A DNA stretch of 64,000 bases, from assembly GCF_014203695.1 (NCBI RefSeq), contig NZ_JACHJO010000004.1, forward strand, positions 1-64,000. The letters are read 5' to 3'. Each line of letters begins with the position of its first letter. Position 1 is the first letter of the stretch. Position numbers and translations under genes: made by a program. The notes beneath the pieces were generated by a model, which had not been told where the DNA came from, made no database searches, and was given only the letters and a program-made list of their open reading frames with translations. Positions 47,480 to 55,760 of the stretch are shown here, one piece after another. The DNA is from Nocardiopsis algeriensis. GTDB lineage: Bacteria; Actinomycetota; Actinomycetes; Streptosporangiales; Streptosporangiaceae.

Positions 47480-47968
47480 GTGTCCACACCACCGCAGGCA
47501 CGGCGGAACACACGCCACGGCCGCAACCTGGTCGCGGGCGTCCTGCTCGGCCTGGGTACGGTCGCCTTCGTCGACGAGGTGGTCTTCCACCAGCTGCTGC
47601 GCTGGCACCACTTCTACGACCTGTCCACCCCTGACGTGGCCCTGATCTCGGACGGGCTCTTCCACGCCTTCAGCTGGTTCGCCACCGTCGCGTCGCTGCT
47701 GATGGTCGCCGCGCTGAGCCGCGAACGCGCCTTCTGGGGCGCGGCCTTCGCCGCCGGGTGGCTGACCGGCGCCGGGTTCTTCCAGCTCTACGACGGGCTG
47801 ATCCAGCACAAGGTGCTGGGCCTGCACCAGATCCGCTACGGGGTGGACCTGCTGTCCTACGACGTGACCTGGAACGTGATCGCCGCCGTCCTGCTCCTGG
47901 CCGGGATCGTGCTGTGGGTCACGACCGCGCGGCGCGCGCGGCGGCTCGCGAAGCCCGCCCGGACCTGA
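47480..47968 (+). CDS. DUF2243 membrane protein
   Basis: 162 residues, four membrane segments (VAGVLLGLGTVAFVDEVVFH, ALISDGLFHAFSWFATVASL, FAAGWLTGAGFFQLYDGLI, TWNVIAAVLLLAGIVLWV). Conserved His and Asp in FHQLLRWHHFYD and QHKVLGLHQIRYG suggest metal or heme binding. Members accompany CtaG-type oxidase assembly genes, as here: ctaG starts 3 bases after its stop. GTG 47480 with GAGGGGGA upstream. Confidence 0.85.
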   Translation: MSTPPQARRNTRHGRNLVAGVLLGLGTVAFVDEVVFHQLLRWHHFYDLSTPDVALISDGLFHAFSWFATVASLLMVAALSRERAFWGAAFAAGWLTGAGFFQLYDGLIQHKVLGLHQIRYGVDLLSYDVTWNVIAAVLLLAGIVLWVTTARRARRLAKPART

Positions 47969-47971
47969 CCC

Positions 47972-48769
47972 GTGGACCACCACACGCATCCCGGCCCGGA
48001 AGCCGCCCTGCCCGTTGCGGGCGAGTGGCCGGCCGCCGCACTGCCGGCCGTCCTCCTCGTGTCCTACCTGGCTGCGGTCCTGGTCCTGCGCGGACGCGGT
48101 ATCGCATGGCCGGCGGCGCGTACGCTGGCGTGGGCGGCGGGATGTCTGTCCGTGGGCGCGGCCGTGGTCGGGCCCCTGGCCCGGCCGGCCCACCACGACT
48201 TCACCGTCCACATGGCGGGGCACGTCCTGCTGGGCATGCTGGGCCCGCTCCTGCTGGTCCTGGCGGCTCCGGTCACCCTGCTCCTGCGGGTGCTGCCGGT
48301 GCGTGCGGCCCGCCCCGTCGCGCGGCTGCTGGCCTCCCGTCCCGCGGGTGTCCTGGCGGGTCCGCTCGTGGCGGGCGTGCTCAACGTCGGCGGTCTGTGG
48401 GTCCTCTACCGGACCGGTCTGTACGCGGCCATGCACACCGACCCGCTCCTGCACGCCCTGGTCCACGTGCACGTCGCGGCCGCGGGATACCTGTTCGCCT
48501 TCGCCGTCCTGGGAGGTCCCGATCCCGCTCCGCACCGGTCCTCCCCGCAGTGGCGCGCGGCGGTGCTGGTGCTCGCGATCGCGGCGCACAACATCCTCGC
48601 CAAGACGCTCTACGCCGCACCTCCCGAGGGGGTGCCCGCCGAGCAGGCCCGTGCCGGGGCCGAGCTGATGTACTACGCGGGAGCCCCGGTGGAGATCGCG
48701 CTGATCTTCCTGGTGTGCCGGCCCTGGCTGCTGCCGCGCGAACGCGGAACCGTTCGGGCCGCCGCGTGA
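47972..48769 (+). CDS. ctaG: Cytochrome c oxidase assembly protein (CtaG/caa3-type)
   Basis: 265 residues, about seven membrane helices. The family motifs HDFTVHMAGHVLLGMLGPLL, TDPLLHALVHVHVAAAGYLF and AAHNILAKTLYAAPP with conserved histidines (copper-binding likely) identify caa3-type CtaG. It helps insert copper into oxidase subunits at the membrane. GTG 47972 starts 3 bases after DUF2243, so the pair forms an operon, possibly under the sigma-B-like promoter. Confidence 0.9.
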   Translation: MDHHTHPGPEAALPVAGEWPAAALPAVLLVSYLAAVLVLRGRGIAWPAARTLAWAAGCLSVGAAVVGPLARPAHHDFTVHMAGHVLLGMLGPLLLVLAAPVTLLLRVLPVRAARPVARLLASRPAGVLAGPLVAGVLNVGGLWVLYRTGLYAAMHTDPLLHALVHVHVAAAGYLFAFAVLGGPDPAPHRSSPQWRAAVLVLAIAAHNILAKTLYAAPPEGVPAEQARAGAELMYYAGAPVEIALIFLVCRPWLLPRERGTVRAAA

Positions 48770-49000
48770 CCTGCTGGGGCGTCCGCCCCGGCCTCCCCGA
48801 GGCACCGGAGGAGAGCGGACCCGGCCGCCGGGCCGGCGGGCGCGGGATCCGAGCGCTCCGTTCCGGGGTGAGGACGGCACGCAGTGCCGCAAGGAGATGC
48901 TCTGCACGTCTTGTGGCGCAACACAACTACGCATAGCATCATCGCGACCCCGAGGGGTCACAAAACGACATCAGCACCCTCACCCCCAGGGAGACCCCCC

Positions 49001-49576
49001 GTGCTGAGACGCATCCTCACCCCCCTCCTCATCGCACTGAGCGCGCTGGCACTGACGCTGACGGGCACCGCCCCGGCCACCGCGGCTCCCGCCGAGCAGA
49101 CCCAGCAGCTGAACCAGACCGTCCTGTACTACGACGCGAGCAGGGCCGCCGAGTACACCTCCGCCGTCTCCTCGGCCGTGAGCATATGGAACTCCAGCGT
49201 CAACAACGTCCGCCTGGTGCCGGTCCCCTCCGGCCGCCGCGCCGAGATCCTCGTCATCGCCGACAACGGCTGGCCCCGCGCCCACCTGGGTCCGGTGCGG
49301 CCGGGCCGCCAGGTCACCGTCTGGATGGGCCGCCAGGGCACCGCCGAGGGCTATGACGCGGTGCGCATCGCCGCGCACGAACTCGGCCACAGCCTGGGCC
49401 TGCCCGACGCCAAGCCCGGCCCGTGCTCCTCGCTGATGTCGGGCTCCACCGGCGGCGTGAACTGCACCAACCGCGCCCCCAACGCCTCCGAGCGCGCGCG
49501 GGTCGAGGCCAACTACGGCAGCGGCCTGGCCGGCCGGAGCGCTACCGACGGGCAGCTCCTGGTCGACCGCTTCTGA
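49001..49576 (+). CDS. Snapalysin family zinc metalloprotease
   Basis: 191 residues with signal peptide (RRILTPLLIALSALALTLTG, cleavage near AAPA at 29). The mature part shows TVLYYDASRAAEYTSAVSSA and the catalytic HELGHSLGLPD (HExxHxxGxxD, third ligand Asp), the M7 signature, then CSSLMSGSTGG with the Met-turn. Secreted small protease that prefers bonds near aromatic residues. GTG 49001 has AGGGAG upstream and a hairpin terminator follows. A LysR-type activator is usual for the family but none is seen here. Confidence 0.92.
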   Translation: MLRRILTPLLIALSALALTLTGTAPATAAPAEQTQQLNQTVLYYDASRAAEYTSAVSSAVSIWNSSVNNVRLVPVPSGRRAEILVIADNGWPRAHLGPVRPGRQVTVWMGRQGTAEGYDAVRIAAHELGHSLGLPDAKPGPCSSLMSGSTGGVNCTNRAPNASERARVEANYGSGLAGRSATDGQLLVDRF

Positions 49577-49592
49577 GCCACCGACCCCGTTC

Positions 49593-49626
49593 CCGGCCAC
49601 GGCCCGCCCGTGCGGACCGTGGCCGG
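49593..49626 (+). terminator. 10-bp GC hairpin after snapalysin
   Basis: CCGGCCACGG (49593-49602) and its exact complement CCGTGGCCGG (49617-49626), 14-base loop, beginning 17 bases after the stop. Confidence 0.55.
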
Positions 49627-49681
49627 AGGCGGACCGTGGCGGGTCCCCGGTCCGGTCACGGCCGGGGGTCCGCCCCGGAGG

Positions 49682-50674
49682 TCAGCCGGAGGCCTGCGGG
49701 GCGTGGTCGCCTCCCGGCGCGGCGCGGGAGAGCCTCTCGGCGATCACCGCGCAGACCAGGAGCTGGATCAGGTGGAAGATCATCAGCGGGAGCACGTACA
49801 TCCCGGCCTGCTCCGAGGGGAACAGCAGGACGGCCATGGGCAGTCCGCTCACCTGACTCTTCTTCGACCCGCAGAACAGCAGGACGATCCGGTCGGCGCG
49901 GTCCATGCGCGACACCCTGCCCAGCCATCCGAACAGGGTGAGCACCACGGCCAGGAGCACGCAGGAGACCAGGACGACGACGAGCAGCTGCGAGGGCGGG
50001 ACGACCTCCCAGAGCCCTTGGGTCACCCCGGCGCTGAACGCCGCGTAGACGACGAGCAGCACCGACCCCTGGTCGACGGCCGAGACGGTCCGGCCGTGCC
50101 TCTTGAGCCACGGCCCCACCCTGCTGTGCAGGAGCTGTCCGAGGACGAAGGGGACGACGAGCTGCCCGAAGATCCCCAGCAGGGACTCGGGGGTGATCTC
50201 CACCGTGGAGCCCAGCAGGATCGCGGCGAGCAGGGGCGTGAGGACCACTCCGAGGACGTTGGAGATGGACGCCGAGCTGACGGCGAGGGCCACGTTGCCC
50301 CGGGCGATCGAGGTGAAGGCGATCGAGGACTGCACGGTCGAGGGCAGGATGCACAGGAAGAGGAAGCCCGTCGCCATCACCGGGTTCAGCACGGAGGACG
50401 GCAGTGCCGCGATCGCCAGCCCCAGCAGCGGGAACACCAGGAACGTGCAGCCGAGCACGAGCAGCTGGAACCTCCACCGGGAGAACCCGCGGCGGGTCTC
50501 GAAGGGGGAGAGCTTGGCTCCGTGGAGGAAGAACAGCAGGCAGATCGCCGCGACGGTGGCGTGGTCCAGGGCCTGCGCCGCCACCCCTCGGGCCGGTATC
50601 AGCGTCGCGGCGACCGGCAGGAGGAGCAGCAGGAGCATGAACGGGCTCAGGATCCGGGACAGGCGGGTGAACAT
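49682..50674 (-). CDS. Bile acid:sodium symporter family protein (BASS, YfeH/SLC10A7-like)
   Basis: 330 residues with about ten membrane helices. ICLLFFLHGAKLSPFETRRG and GFLFLCILPSTVQSSIAFTS (the conserved P-S/T-V-Q-S-S motif), plus FGWLGRVSRMDRADRIVLLF and CGSKKSQVSGLPMA define the SLC10A7-like branch of the BASS superfamily. Likely Na+-coupled transport of an organic anion; substrate unknown. Divergently oriented to the MerR regulator gene 175 bases away, which may control it. Confidence 0.88.
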   Translation of the reverse strand: MFTRLSRILSPFMLLLLLLPVAATLIPARGVAAQALDHATVAAICLLFFLHGAKLSPFETRRGFSRWRFQLLVLGCTFLVFPLLGLAIAALPSSVLNPVMATGFLFLCILPSTVQSSIAFTSIARGNVALAVSSASISNVLGVVLTPLLAAILLGSTVEITPESLLGIFGQLVVPFVLGQLLHSRVGPWLKRHGRTVSAVDQGSVLLVVYAAFSAGVTQGLWEVVPPSQLLVVVLVSCVLLAVVLTLFGWLGRVSRMDRADRIVLLFCGSKKSQVSGLPMAVLLFPSEQAGMYVLPLMIFHLIQLLVCAVIAERLSRAAPGGDHAPQASG

Positions 50675-50811
50675 CCGTCCACTCTGCCGTCCGCGGACCC
50701 GTCCGCCAAACGGGGCCGACGCGGACCGCGCACAACCTGGTCCGGCGGCGCCCCGGCACCGCCCCGCGCGGCGGCCGGAGGAGTCCGGAAGAGGAAACTC
50801 TGCGGACGGAC

Positions 50812-50842
50812 TTGCATCTCAAGCCGCTCGAGGCCCCACAGT
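50812..50842 (+). promoter_or_regulatory. MerR-type promoter with 19-bp spacer, predicting leaderless mRNA
   Basis: TTGCAT (50812-50817), 19 bases, CACAGT (50837-50842). The spacer contains an imperfect dyad TCTCAAG-CCG-CTCGAGG, the classic site for a MerR dimer to untwist the long spacer. The predicted transcript start, 7 bases after the -10, falls on the A of ATG 50849, and no Shine-Dalgarno is present. Autoregulation is likely. Confidence 0.6.
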
Positions 50843-50848
50843 GGCCCT

Positions 50849-51862
50849 ATGCACGACCGAGAGCTGTACCCCATCGGAGACGCCGCGCGCCGCAGCGGCC
50901 TGAGCGTGAGCGCCGTCCGCTTCTACGCCGACGCCGGAGTCGTCGAGCCGACCCGCCTGAACGAGGCCGGCCACCGGTTCTACGACGTCGGCGCCATCGC
51001 CCGGCTGGAACTCGTCCGCACCCTGCGCGAGCTGGACACCGACCTGGGCGAGATCCGCCGGCTCCTCGGCGGCGGCACGACCCTGCACGACCTGCTCACC
51101 ACCCACCTGGAGATCGTCGAGCGCCACGAGCGCACCCTGCGGGCCAGGCGGGCCGTGCTCAGGACCCTGATCAGGCAGGGCGGCACGACCGCGCAGGCCG
51201 ATCTGATGCACAAGCTCGTCTCGATGACCGACGAGGAGCGCGAGCGGGTCGTCGACGACTTCTGGAACGAGGTTGGCGAGGGCCTCGACGTTCCCGACGG
51301 CTTCGTCGACCGGCTGCGGACGATGCGCCCGGTCCTGCCGGCGGATCCCACGGCCGACCAGCTCGAGGCCTGGATCGAACTGGCCGACCTGGTGCGGGAC
51401 GCGGAGTTCCGCGACTCGGTCCGCACCTATCTGCGGGACACCTACTCCACACCGGAGGGACAGACCGTGGCGAGTGCCCCCGTCCAGGACTTCATCCACA
51501 CGGACGGGGCGGCGCTCGTCGGCGAGATCCTTGCCGTGCACCGTGCCGGGGAGTCCCCCCGCTCCCCTCGGGCCCAGGAGGCGGTCGTCCGCTTCATGGA
51601 GGCCGCGACAGCACTGTCCGGCATGACGCTCACCCCCGAGTTCCGCGACCGGATGGCCGAGGGATACCGCCGGATCCCCGACCTCATGCGCCAGATCGCG
51701 GAGGAGGACGCCGCCTCCGAGGGCCCCGTGTACGACGACACCCACGGCCGCTACCTGGCGCTGGTGGCGGCGGTCAACGGAACCGCACCCGAGGAGGGCC
51801 CGGAGGACCTGCCCTACGCCTGGATCGCCGACGCCATGCGCGCACCGACCACCGGCCCCTGA
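50849..51862 (+). CDS. MerR family transcriptional regulator with long helical effector domain
   Basis: 337 residues. N-terminal MerR HTH: LYPIGDAARRSGLSVSAVRF YADAGV (about 7-30) and RLNEAGHRFYDVGAIARLEL, then the dimer helix LRELDTDLGEIRRLLGG. The remaining 250 residues are all-helical and unlike the short heavy-metal type; no Cys cluster, so an organic ligand is likely. Starts without a ribosome-binding site under the promoter listed above. Neighbours are the BASS transporter (divergent) and the ABC/two-component operon (convergent). Confidence 0.88.
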   Translation: MHDRELYPIGDAARRSGLSVSAVRFYADAGVVEPTRLNEAGHRFYDVGAIARLELVRTLRELDTDLGEIRRLLGGGTTLHDLLTTHLEIVERHERTLRARRAVLRTLIRQGGTTAQADLMHKLVSMTDEERERVVDDFWNEVGEGLDVPDGFVDRLRTMRPVLPADPTADQLEAWIELADLVRDAEFRDSVRTYLRDTYSTPEGQTVASAPVQDFIHTDGAALVGEILAVHRAGESPRSPRAQEAVVRFMEAATALSGMTLTPEFRDRMAEGYRRIPDLMRQIAEEDAASEGPVYDDTHGRYLALVAAVNGTAPEEGPEDLPYAWIADAMRAPTTGP

Positions 51863-51919
51863 GGCCCCTCCCCCGCCCGGGCCGCGGCGGCCCGGCAGCG
51901 GCCGGGAGCGGCCCGCGTC

Positions 51920-52540
51920 CTATCCGAGAAGGCCGCGGCGGTAGGCCTCGGCGACCGCCGCGGCCCGGTCGCGCACGCCGAGCTTGTTGTACACGTGCTG
52001 CAGGTGGGTCTTGATGCTTGCCTCGCTGATGAACAGCCGCGCCGCGGCGGCCCGGTTGGAGGCGCCGTCGGCGACGAGCCCCAGCACCTCCAGCTCCCGG
52101 TCGCTCAGGTTCTGGCCCACGGGCCTGCGCACCTGCCCCATCAGATGCTTCACCGCGGTCGGCGCCAGGACGGACTCCCCGCGGTGCACCGAGCGCACCC
52201 CGCGCAGCAGTTCGTCGGGGGAGGCGTCCTTGAGCAGGTAGCCGGCGGCCCCGGCCTCGATCGCCGGAAACACGTCCCTCTCGCTGTCGAAGGTGGTGAG
52301 GACGAGGACGCGCACCTCGGGCCGGGTACGGGACAGGGCGGCGATCGCCTCGACACCGGAGAGGACCGGCATGCGCAGATCCATCAGGACCACGTCGACG
52401 GCCAACCGGCCGACCTGCTCGATCGCCTCGCGGCCGTTGGCCGCCTCGCCGACCACCTCGATGTCCTCCTCCGCGGCGAAGGCGCCGCGCAGGCCGTCGC
52501 GCACGACGGGGTGGTCGTCGGCGATGAGGACCCGGATCAC
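51920..52540 (-). CDS. NarL/LuxR-type response regulator
   Basis: 206 residues. Receiver domain with LIADDHPVVRDGL, phospho-acceptor Asp54 in VVLMDLRMPVL and Lys in YLLKDASPDE; C-terminal LuxR HTH with NLSDRELEVLGLVADGASNR and FISEASIKTHLQHVYNKL. It is coupled to the kinase by a 4-base overlap (GTGA) and probably controls the ABC exporter genes at the head of the same operon. Confidence 0.95.
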   Translation of the reverse strand: MIRVLIADDHPVVRDGLRGAFAAEEDIEVVGEAANGREAIEQVGRLAVDVVLMDLRMPVLSGVEAIAALSRTRPEVRVLVLTTFDSERDVFPAIEAGAAGYLLKDASPDELLRGVRSVHRGESVLAPTAVKHLMGQVRRPVGQNLSDRELEVLGLVADGASNRAAAARLFISEASIKTHLQHVYNKLGVRDRAAAVAEAYRRGLLG

Positions 52541-53775
52541 GCCGCCTCCACCGCAATCGCGGGCACGGTGGCGCTGACGGCGGTGCCCTCCCCCTCGCGG
52601 CTCTCGATCTCCACCGTTCCCCCGATCCCGCGGATGCGCTGGCTCATGCTCCTGAGCCCGAACCCGTGCTGGTTGTGTCCCGTGATGCCCCTGCCGTCGT
52701 CGCGGACGTCGAGCAGGACGACGTCGCCGGAGTAGGACAAGGTCACGCCCACGCGCGAGGCGCCGGCGTGCCGGGCAACGTTGGTGAGCGCCTCCTGGGC
52801 CACCCGGAAGAGGGCCACCTCGATCGCCGGGCTCAGCGCGACGCGCTCGCCCGTGACGTCGAGGTCGGGGCGGACGCCGTTCTCCTCGCCCCAGCGGCGG
52901 GTGAGCTCACCCAGGGCCTCGGGCAGCTGGCTCTCCGCCAGCTGCCCGGGGCGCAGGGCCTGCACGGAGCGCCGCGCCTCGGTCAGGCTCTCCCTCGCCA
53001 GGCCGAGCGCGCGGTCCACGTGCGGACGCGCCGCCTCGGGTGTCTCCCACACCCGCTGGGCCGCCTGGATCTGCGTCACGATCCCGGTGAGCCCCTGGGC
53101 CAGGGTGTCATGGATCTCCCGCGCCATCCTCTGGCGCTCGTCCAGCACCCCGGCCTCCCGGGCCTGGGTGAGCAGCTGCGCGTGCAGCCCGGCGTTCTCC
53201 TCCAAGGCCGCCTCCAGCCTGGCCACCGTCAGCCGGCGCTCCCGGTGCTGCTCGGCGGTCCTGGCCGCGAGCGCGAGCCCTCCGCCGACGGCCACGGTCT
53301 GGATGGCGATCACACCGACGTAGACGAACAGGTGCTCCAGGAAGGGCTTGTCCGCGTCCGTCCCGGGGAACCCCATGACGGCCGTGTACAGCGCGATCGC
53401 GGTGGCCGCGACCCCGGCGAAGACCAGCTGCCGGGGCAGCACCATGGCGCGGAAGAACAGCGCGACGGTGAACATCACGAACAGGGGGTCGTGCGCCATC
53501 AGCGCCGAGGACAGGGCGAGGAGTCCCGCGAAGTGGAGCCCGGCCAGGAGCGGGCGGCCGCCCTGCCCGGGCAGCGCGTACCCGAGGAGCATCCAGGCTG
53601 CGGTGAGCGCGGTCAGGCCGGCGACGGCCGCGTGCCCTCCCCCACTCGCCGAGGGCTGGGACAGGACCAGTGCCGCCGCGGGCAGCAGCAGGGCCCAGGG
53701 GGCGACGGCGAGGAACCCGTCCCACCACCGGTCCCCGTTCCAGGCCGTGTCCGCCTTGCCGCTCCCCCCGTTCAT
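52537..53775 (-). CDS. Sensor histidine kinase (HisKA_3 type)
   Basis: 412 residues. Five or six membrane helices in the first 190 residues, a short coiled coil (RRLTVARLEAALEENAGLHA), phospho-acceptor His in MAREIHDTLAQGLTGIVTQI, and an HATPase with NVARHAGASRVGV, VRDDGRGITG and GFGLRSM. No large outside sensor domain, so it may sense lipid or membrane stress as BceS/LiaS-like kinases do. It starts 7 bases after the permease stop and overlaps the response regulator gene. Confidence 0.93.
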   Translation of the reverse strand: MNGGSGKADTAWNGDRWWDGFLAVAPWALLLPAAALVLSQPSASGGGHAAVAGLTALTAAWMLLGYALPGQGGRPLLAGLHFAGLLALSSALMAHDPLFVMFTVALFFRAMVLPRQLVFAGVAATAIALYTAVMGFPGTDADKPFLEHLFVYVGVIAIQTVAVGGGLALAARTAEQHRERRLTVARLEAALEENAGLHAQLLTQAREAGVLDERQRMAREIHDTLAQGLTGIVTQIQAAQRVWETPEAARPHVDRALGLARESLTEARRSVQALRPGQLAESQLPEALGELTRRWGEENGVRPDLDVTGERVALSPAIEVALFRVAQEALTNVARHAGASRVGVTLSYSGDVVLLDVRDDGRGITGHNQHGFGLRSMSQRIRGIGGTVEIESREGEGTAVSATVPAIAVEAA

Positions 53776-53782
53776 CCGCCGC

Positions 53783-54562
53783 TCACTCCCATCGGAACAG
53801 CCGGGCCGCCAGTGCGGCGGCCGCCAGCGCGACACCGGCCATTATCGCCAGCTGGACGAGCGGCGGGAGCACCGCGCCCCCGGAGTCCCCCGACCAGCTC
53901 GCCAGCAGGAGCTGGGCCCCGGGGGGTGTGACCTCTCCCAGGCGCGCAAGGAAGCCGGGGAGGACGTTCTGCGGCAGGAAGACGCCGCCCACGAGCAGCA
54001 GCAGCATGTACAGGGCCGTCGACAGGCCGGAGGCCGCTGTCGCGCCGGGCGCCACGGCGGCGACCAGGACCCCCAGCGCGATGAGCGAGGCGGTGCCGAC
54101 GGCGAACGCGGCGGTGAACAGCAGCGGCCGGCTCGGCGGCTCGACGTCCAGGACCAGCCAGGAGGACAGCACCAGGAGCAGCGCGGAGAGGGTCGCCGCG
54201 GCGGACACCACGCCGATCTGCGCGGTCAGGAGCACCCCGGGATGCACCGGCGTCGTCGACATCCGGCGCAGCACACCCTTCTCCCGGTAGGAGGCCAGGG
54301 TGGACGGCAGGTGCTGGACGCACAGGATCCCCGTGCCGAGGATCAGGGCCATGGGAGCCCAGGTGTCGACGAAGCGCAGGCCGCCGAACTCGGGGGCGGG
54401 CTCCCGCAGCACCGGCAGTGCGCCGAGCCCCAGCAGGAGCACGGTGGGGAGCAGGATCCCGACACAGATCGCGACGGGCTCGCGTGTCAGCAGCCGGGCC
54501 TCGGTCGCGGCGGTGCGGAGCAGGGCGGACACAGGGGACCTTCTCTCGGTGTCGGTGTTCAT
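53783..54562 (-). CDS. ABC-2 type transporter permease
   Basis: 259 residues, six membrane segments with an ABC2 pattern (REPVAICVGILLPTVLLLGL, LALGVLVAAVAPGATAASGL-like, FLPQNVLPGFLARLGEVTPP). Overlaps the ATPase stop by ATGA, so the two are coupled. DrrB-like half transporter for export of a drug or lipid. Confidence 0.9.
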   Translation of the reverse strand: MNTDTERRSPVSALLRTAATEARLLTREPVAICVGILLPTVLLLGLGALPVLREPAPEFGGLRFVDTWAPMALILGTGILCVQHLPSTLASYREKGVLRRMSTTPVHPGVLLTAQIGVVSAAATLSALLLVLSSWLVLDVEPPSRPLLFTAAFAVGTASLIALGVLVAAVAPGATAASGLSTALYMLLLLVGGVFLPQNVLPGFLARLGEVTPPGAQLLLASWSGDSGGAVLPPLVQLAIMAGVALAAAALAARLFRWE

Positions 54563-55467
54563 GCTTCGGGGGAGCGGCCGGTCAGGGCGACGAACGCGTC
54601 GTCGAGGTTGGAGCGCTCGACGCGCAGGTCCTCGGCGACGACGTGCTCGCGGGCCAGGACGGAGGTCACGGCGTGGAGCAGGTTGCCCCGGCCGGTCACC
54701 CGGACCTGGTGCCCGCTGCGGTGCGCGGAGGCCACCTCGGGCCGCGCCGCGAGCACCTGCTCGTCGAAGTCCCGGGGGGCGCGGAAGGTCACCCGCTGCT
54801 CGGGGTCGGTGCGCGCGACGAGCCCGGCCGGGGTGTCCAGGGCGGCGATGCGGCCCGAGTCGACCACGGCGATCCGGTCGCAGAGCCGTTCGGCCTCGTC
54901 CATGAAGTGCGTGACAAGCACGACCGTGACACCGGAGTCGCGCACGTTCTCGACGAGGTCCCAGGTGTCCCGCCGCGCCTGCGGGTTCAGTCCCGTGGTC
55001 AGCTCGTCGAAGACGGCCACCCGGGGGTTTTCCACGAGGGCCAGGGCGATGGACAGCCGCTGCTTCTGGCCCCCGGACAGCCTGCGGTACTGGGTGTCGC
55101 GCTTGTCGGCGATCCCCAGCGACTCCAGGAGCCGTCCGGTGTCGGCCGGGGAGCGGTAGAACGAGGCGTAGAGGTCGAGGGCCTCCCCGGTCCGCAGGCG
55201 GTCGGGCAGCCGCGCCTCCTGGAGTTGGACTCCGAGGAGCTCGCGGACCTCGTCCCGGTCCCGCCGGGGGTCCCGGCCGAGCACGCTGACCGACCCGGCG
55301 TCGGCGGGACGCATCCCCGCGACGCACTCGACCGTGGTGGTCTTCCCGGCTCCGTTGGGGCCGAGGATCCCGAAGATCTCACCCTCCTCGACGGAGAAGG
55401 AGACGTCGTCGACGGCGGTCTTCTCCCCGTAGCGCTTGTGCAGGTTCCTGACATCGATGATCGGCAT
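54559..55467 (-). CDS. ABC transporter ATP-binding protein (DrrA-like)
   Basis: 302 residues. Walker A GPNGAGKTTT, signature RRLSGGQKQRL, Walker B VAVFDELTTGLNP and the His-loop VTHFMDEAERLCDRI, plus a C-terminal DUF4162-like extension (EQRVTFRAPRDFD, RSNLDDAFVALTGRSPE). First gene of the operon ATPase-permease-kinase-regulator. A multidrug or antibiotic self-resistance exporter is the usual role. Confidence 0.93.
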   Translation of the reverse strand: MPIIDVRNLHKRYGEKTAVDDVSFSVEEGEIFGILGPNGAGKTTTVECVAGMRPADAGSVSVLGRDPRRDRDEVRELLGVQLQEARLPDRLRTGEALDLYASFYRSPADTGRLLESLGIADKRDTQYRRLSGGQKQRLSIALALVENPRVAVFDELTTGLNPQARRDTWDLVENVRDSGVTVVLVTHFMDEAERLCDRIAVVDSGRIAALDTPAGLVARTDPEQRVTFRAPRDFDEQVLAARPEVASAHRSGHQVRVTGRGNLLHAVTSVLAREHVVAEDLRVERSNLDDAFVALTGRSPEA

Positions 55468-55760
55468 GCCCCGAGCCTCTCCCGGGGAGGTCGCCGCGCG
55501 GATCGCCCGCCCGGCCACGGGATCGGTGGATCGCGGCATCAACCGATCGGTTGACGGGCCCCGCCCGGACGGTGCGCGGACCGGCACGCCGCGCCGCGGG
55601 CAGGGGCTGAGGCGGCCGCACATCCCCGCGCCCGAAGTGGGTAGGGGCGGTCCGAGGCCTGGACACATACCGTGGAGACGCGGAGGCCCGGTACTTCCGC
55701 CGGGACGCCGGGGAGCACCGCGGCGGCGATCACCGCGTCCTCGGAGGAAGGGGCATCCCG

